Positions 34,393 through 44,091 are shown, numbered from the stretch's first letter. The stretch is 64,000 nucleotides of DNA from JAUVKA01 sp964465145 (GCA_964465145.1 CAYXJR010000013.1:1-64000); one strand, 5' to 3'. Notes: generated by a model not told the origin, from the sequence alone. Program-made: numbers and translations.

Positions 34393-35533
34393 TTGATTTT
34401 ACCCCTTTCATTTTCCTCACAAAACCGATAAACATGGCCAAATTCATGGCGCAAAAGTGGGTAATAAATCTTAAAATAAAAATGTGAAAATTTAGCTTTT
34501 TGAAGAACCAGTCAATTATTGGTGCCAAAAACAGGGTGAGATTGGCAATGAAAAGTATCAAAAAAAATGTTGAGACGGTTGATAGGATGAACAAGGAAAT
34601 TAGAGCCAGGGCAAGGAAAAAAGGGCCAAACCAGCGAATAGCTTTATGACTTAAGAAGGAAAAACCTATTCCCGACCAGGGCGGCCATAATAGCTTTTTG
34701 AAACGTGCCAGGTTCTGGAAATTCCCGGTGGCAATCCTGATTTTTCTCCGGTATTCAATGGCCAGATCATTAGAAACATCTTCATAAACTATGGCTTTAG
34801 GGTTGTTAATGGCCTTATAACCTGATTCAAGTACAAGCATATTAAGGTAGAAATCATCGACAAGGAAATTGGAGGGGACTGGTTTAAACAGTGATTTACG
34901 AATAGCAAAACATCCTCCAAAGGGACCCATCATAGAACCCCAAATAAGGCTCTCTTCATGTTTAATCCTGACCTCTCGGGAAATATACGCCTTTTCCTGC
35001 TGACTGATTCCTTCGCGTTTCATTCCCACATTAATCATCTGGCTGTCAACCAAGCCAATGTCCGGATCAGAAAAGGGAAGCATTAGTTCCTTTATGGTCA
35101 TCTGGTCAAACATCACATTTGCGTCTGAAAGGATCAGAATATCGCCTTGGGCATATTCTACTAGTATATTGATTACATTAGGTTTACCCTGTCGGATTTC
35201 AAAAGGGAAAAAGCGCAGTTTGTTTTTCGGGTCCACGGCTAATTCAGAAAGGATGGAATTGGTTTGATCAGTGGAGCAGTCGGAGCCGACAAGGATTTCA
35301 TATCGATCAGAGGGGTAAGCAGATTGAATAATGCTCTCAATCTTTTCCCGAATAACCTTTTCTTCGTTAAAAGCCGAAATCAGAATACTGACAAAAACAG
35401 GATCCGTCTTAATCTCATCCTTCCATGAAGAAATTTTGTTTGAGGACAGTAAACGGAGGATTAGGGGAAAAAGAATGTAGCTGTGAAAAACCGCAGCAAA
35501 ACTCAACCAGAATATGATGGCAGCGACAATCAT
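34358..35533 (-). CDS. Family 2 glycosyltransferase (membrane-bound)
   Basis: A 391-residue GT2 enzyme. An N-terminal membrane span is followed by the catalytic domain with S-I-L-I-S-A-F-N-E-E, the metal-binding S-D-A-N (DxD position) and V-D-D-F-Y-L, then an R-R-K-I-R-I-A-T-G motif like QxxRW. Three to four C-terminal membrane spans follow. The arrangement is like polysaccharide-forming, processive-type transferases, probably for surface polysaccharide. It overlaps the upstream transferase by 4 bases and the downstream ribBA by 35. Confidence 0.85.
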   Translation of the reverse strand: MIVAAIIFWLSFAAVFHSYILFPLILRLLSSNKISSWKDEIKTDPVFVSILISAFNEEKVIREKIESIIQSAYPSDRYEILVGSDCSTDQTNSILSELAVDPKNKLRFFPFEIRQGKPNVINILVEYAQGDILILSDANVMFDQMTIKELMLPFSDPDIGLVDSQMINVGMKREGISQQEKAYISREVRIKHEESLIWGSMMGPFGGCFAIRKSLFKPVPSNFLVDDFYLNMLVLESGYKAINNPKAIVYEDVSNDLAIEYRRKIRIATGNFQNLARFKKLLWPPWSGIGFSFLSHKAIRWFGPFFLALALISLFILSTVSTFFLILFIANLTLFLAPIIDWFFKKLNFHIFILRFITHFCAMNLAMFIGFVRKMKGVKSNVWEPTKRNQD

Positions 35534-36729
35534 ATGTTATTTTTCAGAAATTCTAAAAATCCTGCAATCAATTTCTCATTATTAAGTTTTTCAGCAACAA
35601 AGGTAAAAGCATTTTTACCAATTTCCTGGCAATATAGCGGATCTCTAATTACCTCAATAATAGCTGAGGAAAATAAAACTGGAGTATCGGCCACGAGGAT
35701 GTTGGTTTTATGTTGCGTATCAATTCCTTCCGTTCCTATTGTGGTGGTAACAACTACCCGGCCGGAAGCCATGGCTTCAATAATTTTTATTCTCATACCG
35801 CTACCTGAAAATAGGGGGACTATATGAATAGGGTATGATTGAATAAATTTATCAGCATCTTCGATCTCACCATGAAATTTTATGCCTGGACCTCTCATTC
35901 GCCTTTCAAACCATGAGGGGGCATTTCGGCCGGCCAGGTGAAACTCAATTCCCGGGATTTCCTTTATCAACAAAGGCCATGCTTTTTCTACAAACCATAT
36001 TAATCCCTCCTGATTAGGCAACCAATCGAGTGCACCCAAATGAGCAACAACAGGCTTGTTGAAATTCAGGTCGGGACACTCAGTATAATCACCAGTGTAT
36101 CCTGTTGGTAATACAAAACAAGGTTTCTTATTTCCCATATCATCAAGCGCCTGTGCATCTCTATTGGTGATTGGAACCAGAATGTCATAGCGGTTGATTA
36201 TTCCCATTTCAAACTTATGTATCCTGTCAGAAAGCAGGCCAAGATACCATTTGCGCATACCCCTGGCATTATCGGTGGTCCTTTTCCAAATTTCATGCTC
36301 AACATTATGCGCCCGATAAGCTACCGGAGAAGGAGTACAGTCCCTGATGTCATCCAGGTATGCTGCAGGGTACAAATTCTCTAAGATAATCAGGTCGGGA
36401 TCGATTTCTTTCAGTAGATCAATTAGAACCTTCCGAAAATCTGAAGAAATAAACCGTACCGCATTGTACGGCATTTTGGAGAAAAGCAAGTTTAACAATG
36501 CTTTGAAAGGTTGGATTCTCGTATTAACCAAAACCGCCCTGATCGCCAGATTTGGTTTCTCAAATTTCCTTATAATATCAGGTGCAACAAAATGTTTACT
36601 GGTGTTCATAGCCAGTATCTGAACCTGATGGCCATGGTTTGCAAGGCCTTCAGACAGTCTCAGACTGGCTATTGAACCACCGTCTTTGGGAGGTACCGGA
36701 ACTTTATTGGTGATTTGAAGGATCTTCAT
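35530..36729 (-). CDS. Family 4-type glycosyltransferase
   Basis: A 399-residue GT-B transferase. The N-terminal lobe opens M-K-I-L-Q-I-T-N-K-V-P-V-P-P-K-D-G-G. The C-terminal lobe has the nucleotide-sugar binding segment S-G-S-G-M-R-I-K-I-I-E-A-M-A-S-G with the conserved E-A-M. It probably adds a sugar to a surface glycan or lipid with the neighbouring GT2 enzyme; the donor is unknown. It overlaps the LptF/G gene by 26 bases and the GT2 gene by 4. Confidence 0.85.
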   Translation of the reverse strand: MKILQITNKVPVPPKDGGSIASLRLSEGLANHGHQVQILAMNTSKHFVAPDIIRKFEKPNLAIRAVLVNTRIQPFKALLNLLFSKMPYNAVRFISSDFRKVLIDLLKEIDPDLIILENLYPAAYLDDIRDCTPSPVAYRAHNVEHEIWKRTTDNARGMRKWYLGLLSDRIHKFEMGIINRYDILVPITNRDAQALDDMGNKKPCFVLPTGYTGDYTECPDLNFNKPVVAHLGALDWLPNQEGLIWFVEKAWPLLIKEIPGIEFHLAGRNAPSWFERRMRGPGIKFHGEIEDADKFIQSYPIHIVPLFSGSGMRIKIIEAMASGRVVVTTTIGTEGIDTQHKTNILVADTPVLFSSAIIEVIRDPLYCQEIGKNAFTFVAEKLNNEKLIAGFLEFLKNNI

Positions 36730-38188
36730 GCCCTTTTTTCAGCGAACGCCTGCCAAAGCTAAGGATTTTTTTAAACAGCAGGAAATAGGATTCCCCGCTC
36801 ATAATTTTAGAGTCCTGGTTGGATTTTACTGTTAGAAAAAAGCCAAGTGGAATCAGTATCAAGATGGCACCCCACATTCCTACCCAGGAAGGGACGAAAC
36901 CTGCACGGGAATATTTCTCCCCAGCCATGGAAAGTATATGGTATGCCAGGAAAAAGACTACAGAAACCACCATTGGTGTCCCTAGCCCTCCCTTTCGAAT
37001 GATGGCTCCAAGTGGAGCTCCGATGAAAAAGAATAGTATGCAAGCCGTTGCATATGTTAACATACGGTTCCACTCATTCCAGTACATATTCACCCATTTC
37101 CTCCTTATTTGCATTGTATCATAAGAATTATTCAGTTTGTCCTTGACTGAACGGGCAAAGTTTTGAGCTTGCTTGTATACCTCTAGTTGGTCTTGCAAAG
37201 GAAGGGCACTAACCAGGTCAATAGGATTTGTTATTGTATCAGGCTTCGCGTAGTAGTTTGAATCTTCCCGGGCTTCTTTTTTATTTTCAAGGCGAAAATA
37301 TTCCTGTTCAAGCAGTTCGTGGCCAACTTTATTTTTCCTCCATAACATTTCGCCGTAAAGCCCATTGGCCGTGTCTTTTAGCTGACCCATGTTGAGCATT
37401 TGATAGTAATTTTTATATAGGTCTTCACGGCTACGGTTTAATTCTGATCCCGGTAAATTGAACAAGATTTGCTGATTCGCAAATGCATCCTGGCGCAGGG
37501 GTTTATTTTCCTGGATATTATTGTCATCCGAAAGTTGTTCTGCATAACTATAGCCGCTAAATAAATTTAGGATTAGATTTTTTTCATCCTCGGTTATCCT
37601 CATGTATCCAGAGTCGGCCCTGGTCAAGGCAACATTGCCTTTATTTTTGGTATGATCATATATCATAAGATCATATAGGATCTTACCATCTTTACTCCTA
37701 TCTCCTATATACAGGCTGTATCCTTCTATCCCATTATAGAATAGCCCTTCGCGAATATCAAACTCCGGCCTTTGCTGCCGGATATCGAGGAGTAGGGTAA
37801 AGAACTTCAAATTAGTGACCGGAATCACATAATTGGAGAATAAAAATGATCCTGCTCCTATTAATAGCACAATAATAAAAATAGGATACATAGTTTTAAC
37901 CAGAGAAATTCCGGATGATTTCAGGGCTGTCAGTTCATTATGCTCGCCCAGGTTTCCGAAAGTCATGATTGAGGAGAGCAAAACACCAAGGATTAAAGCT
38001 TGGGGGATTAGTTTTGCTGTGACATAAGTAATCAATTCGACAATTACTTTCCATTCAAGGCCTTTGCCAACCAGTTCATCGATCCATTTCCATACGAATT
38101 GCATGATCAGTACGAACATCGCAATGGCGAAGGTCATAACAAAAGGGCCTAAAAAGGATTTGATCATGTATTTATGGAGCCGCTTCAT
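36704..38188 (-). CDS. LptF/LptG-family permease
   Basis: A 494-residue membrane protein of the YjgP/YjgQ family. Three N-terminal membrane spans (opening H-K-Y-M-I-K-S-F-L-G-P-F) are followed by a large periplasmic jellyroll of about 280 residues, then three C-terminal spans. Two such subunits with LptB form the ABC machine that lifts LPS from the inner membrane. Bacteroidota often encode their members apart from each other. It heads an overlapping operon with two glycosyltransferases, consistent with cell-envelope work. Confidence 0.88.
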   Translation of the reverse strand: MKRLHKYMIKSFLGPFVMTFAIAMFVLIMQFVWKWIDELVGKGLEWKVIVELITYVTAKLIPQALILGVLLSSIMTFGNLGEHNELTALKSSGISLVKTMYPIFIIVLLIGAGSFLFSNYVIPVTNLKFFTLLLDIRQQRPEFDIREGLFYNGIEGYSLYIGDRSKDGKILYDLMIYDHTKNKGNVALTRADSGYMRITEDEKNLILNLFSGYSYAEQLSDDNNIQENKPLRQDAFANQQILFNLPGSELNRSREDLYKNYYQMLNMGQLKDTANGLYGEMLWRKNKVGHELLEQEYFRLENKKEAREDSNYYAKPDTITNPIDLVSALPLQDQLEVYKQAQNFARSVKDKLNNSYDTMQIRRKWVNMYWNEWNRMLTYATACILFFFIGAPLGAIIRKGGLGTPMVVSVVFFLAYHILSMAGEKYSRAGFVPSWVGMWGAILILIPLGFFLTVKSNQDSKIMSGESYFLLFKKILSFGRRSLKKGHEDPSNHQ

Positions 38189-38244
38189 TTACCTGGTTTA
38201 TCTTTGAAACGGACGAAGATGGGAATTCTTGTTGAAAAGATCGA

Positions 38245-38628
38245 TTATGAACCAAGATTATGTTTTAATTCGGCCACCTGCTTTTCCCATAATTCTGAGC
38301 TACCCTCTACTTCGTCTTCCTCAGCAAAATCGGTAACATGCAAGAAAACATCCCCAGTGAGATCATCCTGGGAAATTCGGAATTCAAAATAACTTTCTTT
38401 TTCTGTGGAATCTATCCAGCGAAAGCGGATAAACTTGTTGTCTTTCTTGCCAAGGAGTTCTGCTTGCTGTTCGTTTCCATCCCAAATAAAGGTAAAGACC
38501 GTTCCTTTTAGATTTACATCATCGGCAAACCACTCACTCAAACCACTCGGGGTGCTTAAGCGATAATACAATACTTTAGGTGATACATTAATAGGAAATT
38601 CAAGTTCAAACTTTTTCGTGTCCGCCAT
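38245..38628 (-). CDS. START-like/SRPBCC domain protein
   Basis: A 127-residue protein with the short START-like fold known from Bacteroidota: opening F-E-L-E-F-P-I-N-V-S-P-K-V-L-Y-Y-R-L-S-T-P, a G-L-S-E-W-F-A-D-D-V segment and an acidic C-terminal helix. The fold has a hydrophobic cavity that could bind a lipid or aromatic ligand; no ligand is known for this subgroup. It precedes the LptF/G gene by 56 bases on the same strand. Function unknown. Confidence 0.75.
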   Translation of the reverse strand: MADTKKFELEFPINVSPKVLYYRLSTPSGLSEWFADDVNLKGTVFTFIWDGNEQQAELLGKKDNKFIRFRWIDSTEKESYFEFRISQDDLTGDVFLHVTDFAEEDEVEGSSELWEKQVAELKHNLGS

Positions 38629-38727
38629 GCTGATTGTATATATAACCTCTGTTTTCGCAATATAATAAAATTTACAGTATTAAATTCAAAATCTCACAGT
38701 GTTTTCCCAATACTTTTGAAAAAATCC

Positions 38728-38735
38728 TATATTTG
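38728..38735 (+). promoter_or_regulatory. -7 box TATATTTG for the tRNA gene
   Basis: Exact TAnnTTTG, 17 bases before the tRNA 5' end. A second exact match (TACTTTTG, 38711-38718) lies slightly upstream and could be an alternative. Confidence 0.5.
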
Positions 38736-38751
38736 CATCCGCTAAAGAAAA

Positions 38752-38825
38752 GGCGAGGTAGCTCAGCTGGTTAGAGCGTATGATTCATAATCATGAGGCC
38801 GGGGGTTCAAGTCCCCCTCTCGCTA
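38752..38825 (+). tRNA. tRNA with CAU anticodon (probably elongator tRNA-Met)
   Basis: A 74-base cloverleaf. Acceptor GGCGAGG pairs with TCTCGCT (G-T pairs at both ends); D stem GCTC/GAGC; anticodon stem TATGA/TCATG around loop TTCATAA with anticodon CAT; T stem GGGGG/CCCCC with loop TTCAAGT. CCA is not encoded. The anticodon stem lacks the three G-C pairs of an initiator tRNA, so it is an elongator tRNA-Met or the Ile2 tRNA modified by TilS; sequence alone does not settle this. Confidence 0.95.
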
Positions 38826-38826
38826 C

Positions 38827-38858
38827 AAAAGGGGGAAGAGAAATCTATCCCCTTTTTT
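38827..38858 (+). terminator. Intrinsic terminator after the tRNA
   Basis: AAAAGGGG (38827-38834) and CCCCTTTT (38849-38856) form an 8-bp stem running into a T tract. It ends the tRNA transcript. Confidence 0.8.
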
Positions 38859-38866
38859 ATTGACAA

Positions 38867-38881
38867 CAGCTGGTTAGAGCG
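38867..38881 (+). repeat. tRNA D-arm fragment (relic)
   Basis: CAGCTGGTTAGAGCG is an exact 15-base copy of the D-arm of the tRNA at 38764-38778. The following bases (CCCCGATTTTTCC) do not complete a cloverleaf. It looks like the remains of another tRNA gene or of a recombination at the tRNA. Confidence 0.6.
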
Positions 38882-39007
38882 CCCCGATTTTTCCTTTGGG
38901 ACAATTTTCTGATTTATCTTAACAAGTAGTGAAGCGCTTCGCGTGACTTTGAGCTTTTATTACTCAAAAAATCCCCTTAAATTGATCGGTTCTAAAATCG
39001 GATCACC

Positions 39008-42000
39008 ATGAGACCTATTCTCGCTTTATTATTGCTTTCTTTTTTGATTTTTCAAGACGGTATGGCCCAGAAAGCCACTATTAGAGAAGAAATGTTGGAA
39101 ATGAAGACATACCCGTTTTCAGAACCAAATCCTGTGCCGGAGATCGGGAGGATTTATCCTTACTATTCTTTTGATGGATACACCAGTAAACCAGTTGATC
39201 AGAAATGGAAAATGGTGGTGTTGGAGAACGACTATATCAAAGTATATGTTTGTCCGGATATTGGCGGCAAAGTATGGGGAGCTATTGAGAAATCTACCGG
39301 TAAGGAGTTTCTTTATTTTAATCATGTTGTAAAATTCAGGGATGTTGCAATGCGCGGCCCCTGGACATCAGGTGGATTAGAATACAATTTTGGGGACATA
39401 GGACATATCCCAACCTGTGCTACGCCGGTTGATTACCTAATGAAGGAGAATCCTGATGGAAGTGTTTCCTGTGTGGTTGGGGCAATTGACCTGCCCTCAG
39501 GTACAAAATGGAGTGTAGAAATTTCTGTGCATCCCAATAAAGCATATTTCGAAACTCAAACACGCTGGTTCAATAAAACCTCCCTTCCATGCACCTACTA
39601 TCATTGGATGAATGCTGCAGCTAAATCCGCTGGTAACCTGGAATTTATTTATCCGGGAAGTAATTGGATTGGTCATGGTGGAGCAATTGGCGAATGGCCT
39701 CATGAAAATGGACGGGATATTAATTTCTATGAGAACAACAATTTTGGTTCTTATAAATCTTATCATGTTTTGAATTCTTATACAGATTTCTTTGGGGGAT
39801 ACTGGCATGATGATGATTTCGGCTTTGTCCATTGGAGTAATTATGATGATAAGCCAGGAAAAAAACTATGGATATGGGGCCTTTCCCAGCAAGGAATGAT
39901 ATGGGAGGATCTACTCACCGATAATGATGGCCAGTATATTGAATTCCAGGCCGGTAAGCTATTTAATCAGGCTGCCAATAATAGTACGCTTACCCCATTT
40001 AAACACAAAGAATTCGCTCCTTATGATACAGATGTAATGCATGAAATGTGGTTCCCACTAAAAGAAACAGGGGGAATGGTGGCAGTATCTCCAAACGGAG
40101 TGCTAAATATTGAAAAGTCAGGGGAGAAGACCAAGGCAATATTTAGTGCTTTTCAGGCAATCGATGATGAGTTGCTTATCATTGAAAATGGTGAGATCCT
40201 GAGCCAGACAAACCTTAATCTAAAGCCTTTGGAAAAAATGCTTGTCGAATTCATTCCAAAATCTGAAAATTTTGTGGTATCCCTTGGTGGCAAATTATTG
40301 TATTCATCAAATCCAGCCGAAAATATTGTTGAACGCCCGATTGAGCCCAATGAGAAATTTAACTGGGAATCAGCATACGGCTTATATACCAAGGCATTGG
40401 AATTGGAAAAACAACGAATGTATGGCCAAGCCCTGGAAACATACGAATTGGTTTTGCAAAAAGATCCTGGATTTCTTCCAGCATTAAACAGATTGGCTTT
40501 AGGGCATTACCGCCGGATGAATTATCAGAAGGCATTGCAATATCTTTTGCAATCATTAAGTATTGATACTTATGATTCGGAAGCAAACTTTCTCTATGGA
40601 CTTGTAAACCGAAAGCTTGGCAAATATGTTGAATCTAAGAGCGGGTTTTCAATATCAGCAGCTTCAGTTAGTTATCGTGCAGCCGCTTATATTGAATTAT
40701 CAAAACTTTTCCTAACTGAAAGAGATTACATAAAGTCTTTGGAATACGCTGGCAAGGCATTAAACTTCAGTGCTGATAACCCGGTAGCTCATCAATTAAT
40801 GGCAGTTTCATACCGGAAAATGGAAAAATATTCTGACGCTGAAATAAGTCTTGATAAGCTTTATGAATTAGATGCAACTAATCATTTTGTCAGGTTCGAG
40901 CATTTATTATTTGAGAAAACAGAAGAGGCTAAAGAGGTGTTTATTGGCAGTATTACTAATGAGCTTCCAATTGAGTCTTATATTGATTTGGGAATATTCT
41001 ATAATGATTTAAATTGCAAAAGTGAAGCCATCACCGTTTTCAACTTAGCACCACATAATCCTGTCAGAGATATTTGGCTTGCGCGACTAGATGATCAATA
41101 TGCCAAAACCCATTTGAACAATGTTATTTCTGCTTCACCATACCTGGTATTCCCCTTCAGAAATGAAACGGCTGAAATATTAGAAGATTTAATTCTTCAG
41201 AATGATAATTGGAAATTGAAGTATTACCTGGGACTGATTTATTGGAACAGGGGTCTGACAGATGCCGCTCTTGACTTATTCAAAGCATGTGGTTCTGTAC
41301 CGGATTTTGCACCTTTTTATGTTTCCAGAGCTAAACTTCTTAAAAATTCTGAGGAACAATTGGCAGATATGCTTAGGGCAAATGAACTGGATCAAAAAGA
41401 CTGGAGGCCTGCAATGGGGCTGGTCGACCTTTATTTGTTGGAGGGGAAGGCTGAAAAGGCGCTCCCTATTGCAAAAAGATATATGGATGAGTATCCCGAG
41501 CAATCAGCTATTGGGCTTGCTTACGCCCGGACACTTATGAAAATGAACAAGTACCAGGAGTCGATAAGGTTCCTTGAATCATATTATGTACTCCCTTTTG
41601 AAGGAGCAACTGTGGGAAGGGATCTTTTTCATGAAGCCTGTATAAGGGTTGCTAATAATGCATTAAAAGCAAATAATTTCAAAGAAGCCATATCAGCAGC
41701 CAAGAAGGCCCTGGAATGGCCGGTAAACCTCGGAGTTGGAAAACCATATGATGTGGATGAAAGAATGGAGAATTATATAATAGCAAGAGGGTATGAAGGA
41801 CTTAATCAGCAAAAAAAGGCAAATACCTACATCGACAAAATCGCTATGCATCCAAACAATAAATTTCCAAATGAAGGATCAAAGCTGATATTTCAACTTT
41901 TGGCTTTCAATAGGCTGACAAAATTTAACGAAGCAGATAACTTATTTGAATCTATGATTCAAAAGTATCCGGATAATCAGTATTTGGAGTGGGTTAAGTT

Positions 42001-42139
42001 AATATGGTCTGATAAGGGTTCTGAGGCAGGCAAACTTGCAGATCAGATTCTTGGTTTTGCTAAAATTGGTATGCCATATAGCACAGATTTCAAGGATGTT
42101 GATTTTGAATTGGTGTCAGATATTTTTAAGGAAAAATAG
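39008..42139 (+). CDS. DUF5107 domain protein with C-terminal TPR repeats
   Basis: A 1043-residue exported protein (signal peptide ending D-G-M-A-Q). Residues about 45-370 match the DUF5107 type, an aldose-epimerase-like beta-sandwich: N-D-Y-I-K-V-Y-V-C-P-D-I-G-G-K-V-W-G, G-P-W-T-S-G-G-L-E-Y-N-F-G and Y-H-W-M-N-A-A. The rest is a long array of tetratricopeptide repeats (A-L-E-T-Y-E-L-V-L-Q-K-D-P, A-L-Q-Y-L-L-Q-S-L). The family is found beside glycoside hydrolases and may bind or process sugars. It stands alone after the tRNA. No substrate can be named. Confidence 0.85.
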   Translation: MRPILALLLLSFLIFQDGMAQKATIREEMLEMKTYPFSEPNPVPEIGRIYPYYSFDGYTSKPVDQKWKMVVLENDYIKVYVCPDIGGKVWGAIEKSTGKEFLYFNHVVKFRDVAMRGPWTSGGLEYNFGDIGHIPTCATPVDYLMKENPDGSVSCVVGAIDLPSGTKWSVEISVHPNKAYFETQTRWFNKTSLPCTYYHWMNAAAKSAGNLEFIYPGSNWIGHGGAIGEWPHENGRDINFYENNNFGSYKSYHVLNSYTDFFGGYWHDDDFGFVHWSNYDDKPGKKLWIWGLSQQGMIWEDLLTDNDGQYIEFQAGKLFNQAANNSTLTPFKHKEFAPYDTDVMHEMWFPLKETGGMVAVSPNGVLNIEKSGEKTKAIFSAFQAIDDELLIIENGEILSQTNLNLKPLEKMLVEFIPKSENFVVSLGGKLLYSSNPAENIVERPIEPNEKFNWESAYGLYTKALELEKQRMYGQALETYELVLQKDPGFLPALNRLALGHYRRMNYQKALQYLLQSLSIDTYDSEANFLYGLVNRKLGKYVESKSGFSISAASVSYRAAAYIELSKLFLTERDYIKSLEYAGKALNFSADNPVAHQLMAVSYRKMEKYSDAEISLDKLYELDATNHFVRFEHLLFEKTEEAKEVFIGSITNELPIESYIDLGIFYNDLNCKSEAITVFNLAPHNPVRDIWLARLDDQYAKTHLNNVISASPYLVFPFRNETAEILEDLILQNDNWKLKYYLGLIYWNRGLTDAALDLFKACGSVPDFAPFYVSRAKLLKNSEEQLADMLRANELDQKDWRPAMGLVDLYLLEGKAEKALPIAKRYMDEYPEQSAIGLAYARTLMKMNKYQESIRFLESYYVLPFEGATVGRDLFHEACIRVANNALKANNFKEAISAAKKALEWPVNLGVGKPYDVDERMENYIIARGYEGLNQQKKANTYIDKIAMHPNNKFPNEGSKLIFQLLAFNRLTKFNEADNLFESMIQKYPDNQYLEWVKLIWSDKGSEAGKLADQILGFAKIGMPYSTDFKDVDFELVSDIFKEK

Positions 42140-42224
42140 ACTATGAGGTCAATATGTCAGACACGAGATGTCCATAATATTATGGCAGGGTAATTGTTGA
42201 AAGATTGCCAATAAATAAATAATT

Positions 42225-42614
42225 ATGGAAATCTATTTCAACGGGGGCAAACAGGTGTTTGCCGATATCAATGGCTTTACAGTAAAAACTGATCAATTGC
42301 CTGAAAGTGGGGGAGAAGGACTGTTCCCGGAACCATTTATGTTATTTCTTTCATCTCTGGGGACTTGCGCAGGTGTTTATGTCAAATATTTTTGCGATCA
42401 GAGAGGACTTCCGACAGACCAAATTAAATTGACCCAAGATCTTCAGTATGATACAGAACGTCGAATGATAGGCTCAATTTTCATCAATATTCTTGTTCCG
42501 TTTGATTTCCCCGAGAAATATGATGCAGCTCTAATTAGATCAGCCAATCAGTGTGCAGTAAAGAAACACTTTCATCCCGACATTGAGCTCACAACTAAAG
42601 TAGTGCGTTCCTAA
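42225..42614 (+). CDS. OsmC/Ohr family protein
   Basis: A 129-residue OsmC-type protein. Both redox cysteines of the family appear: L-G-T-C-A-G-V near residue 47 and N-Q-C-A-V-K-K-H near residue 108. Family members reduce organic hydroperoxides with dithiols, though the YhfA-like branch, which this one resembles in length, is less well defined. It lies 85 bases after the DUF5107 gene and may share its transcript. Confidence 0.85.
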   Translation: MEIYFNGGKQVFADINGFTVKTDQLPESGGEGLFPEPFMLFLSSLGTCAGVYVKYFCDQRGLPTDQIKLTQDLQYDTERRMIGSIFINILVPFDFPEKYDAALIRSANQCAVKKHFHPDIELTTKVVRS

Positions 42615-42658
42615 AACGACAACACAATATTGTTTCTGAGAAATACCTTTTCAGGCAC

Positions 42659-44080
42659 CTATTTATCTTTGACACAGCGTATGCTCAGTCCGGTTATTTT
42701 ATTGAAATGATCTTTTTCCAGCCAACCATTACATGCGGCGATTTTTCTTAAAAATCCCTCATTCACCTCTCTATAAACGTATGAGCTGGACGACCAGAAG
42801 AATCCACTTGAATCGAAGCTATAAAATTCACCACGTGTGTGCCTGTCACCTGAAAACTGACCGCCAAATCCTGAATCTCCTGTTTCCTTTAGGTGTAAAC
42901 CAGCATCCCCGTGATTAAACTGGGTATCCAGGTCGGCCCAGTCCTGATTTGTGGGAATATGCCATCCATCCGGACAGATTCCCTGCACACCTTCCTCCTC
43001 TGAGTAACCCATTGCCTCATGCCAGTCGTATAGGGCACCATATAATTCGCAGTTAGCTTCATCGTTCTCAAAGCAATACTTCTCTATAACTCCATTGTTA
43101 CTGAGGTTGGAATGATCGGAGCTGGTTGCTGTGCTAGTTACAAAGGTCCCGGTACGAAGGCTCTCAGACATCCAGCACTGGTTACCAATTTGTACAGTTT
43201 TATAAATATTACCATCTGCATCCACAACAATTGGGGTGCCAGGACAGGGATTTATTCCCAGTTCCATGAAATTCATGCTCACACGGTCTGATTCCGTGCC
43301 ACATGGGCCGTCAATGGTCCATGTTAGTTCATAATCGAGCTGGGAGCTGTCCTTGCGAAACCATGCATTAGGATCATGTATATTGGTGAAACTGCCTCCA
43401 TCTCCGGAAGTGATAGTCCAGGTGCCTAATCCTACCAGAGGCGTATTTGCTTGAAGTTGAACAGTATCCGAGGTGATTAATTCCATATCGGGGCCGGCTT
43501 GTGCCTTGGTGCTCATAGGCAATACTTCGATCTGGGAATAAACGGTATCACCACAGGTGGTCAGGGGATCCTGATAATAATATCCAAGCACATGAATGCC
43601 AATAGCAGCATCGGTTGGACTAAAACGACCATCGGACACCCCGGGTCCAAAATAATCGCCACCTTCGGGCATACCCCCGAGAAGTTGGAAATCTCTCTCG
43701 TTGATGCAGACCGAATCTTGTGATTGGAACTGCACATAGGGAGGTTCAGAAATGTCAATCGACATGATTTCTGAATAGAAGGGGTTGCAATTACCATCCA
43801 GAACTTCCAGCCTTACTGAGAATGGATCATTGGCAATCAGCAATATAGTATCACCTGTGGCTTGTGGAACATTTGTCCAGTCTAAACCGTTGGTTGATTG
43901 CTGCCAGGTGATCTGGCCACGATATTGTTCAATATATATGCTCACTGTATCCTGCCTGCAAACTTTCTCCTGTGCAAATACTGGAGAAAAATATGTACAA
44001 CAGAGAATGAAACTGACTGCAGCCAGGAACAGGGATTTTTTGATCCCCTTTATATCCATCATTAATTTTATTTCCTTCAT
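42659..44080 (-). CDS. Exported FISUMP-domain protein
   Basis: A 473-residue exported protein. The ATG at 44080 is preceded by a strong Shine-Dalgarno AGGAGG (7-base spacer), which is unusual for Bacteroidota; I reject the GTG at 44086. After the signal peptide come PKD/Ig-like beta-sandwich regions (about 40-270), then a FISUMP domain (about 285-473): D-G-N-I-Y-K-T-V-Q-I-G-N-Q-C-W, G-A-L-Y-D-W, G-W-H-I-P-T and C-terminal G-L-S-I-R-C-V-K. Such proteins are surface lipoproteins or secreted adhesin-like products of unknown role. It is second in an operon with the T9SS-CTD gene, 11 bases upstream. Confidence 0.8.
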   Translation of the reverse strand: MKEIKLMMDIKGIKKSLFLAAVSFILCCTYFSPVFAQEKVCRQDTVSIYIEQYRGQITWQQSTNGLDWTNVPQATGDTILLIANDPFSVRLEVLDGNCNPFYSEIMSIDISEPPYVQFQSQDSVCINERDFQLLGGMPEGGDYFGPGVSDGRFSPTDAAIGIHVLGYYYQDPLTTCGDTVYSQIEVLPMSTKAQAGPDMELITSDTVQLQANTPLVGLGTWTITSGDGGSFTNIHDPNAWFRKDSSQLDYELTWTIDGPCGTESDRVSMNFMELGINPCPGTPIVVDADGNIYKTVQIGNQCWMSESLRTGTFVTSTATSSDHSNLSNNGVIEKYCFENDEANCELYGALYDWHEAMGYSEEEGVQGICPDGWHIPTNQDWADLDTQFNHGDAGLHLKETGDSGFGGQFSGDRHTRGEFYSFDSSGFFWSSSSYVYREVNEGFLRKIAACNGWLEKDHFNKITGLSIRCVKDK

Positions 44081-44091
44081 AATCACTCCTC

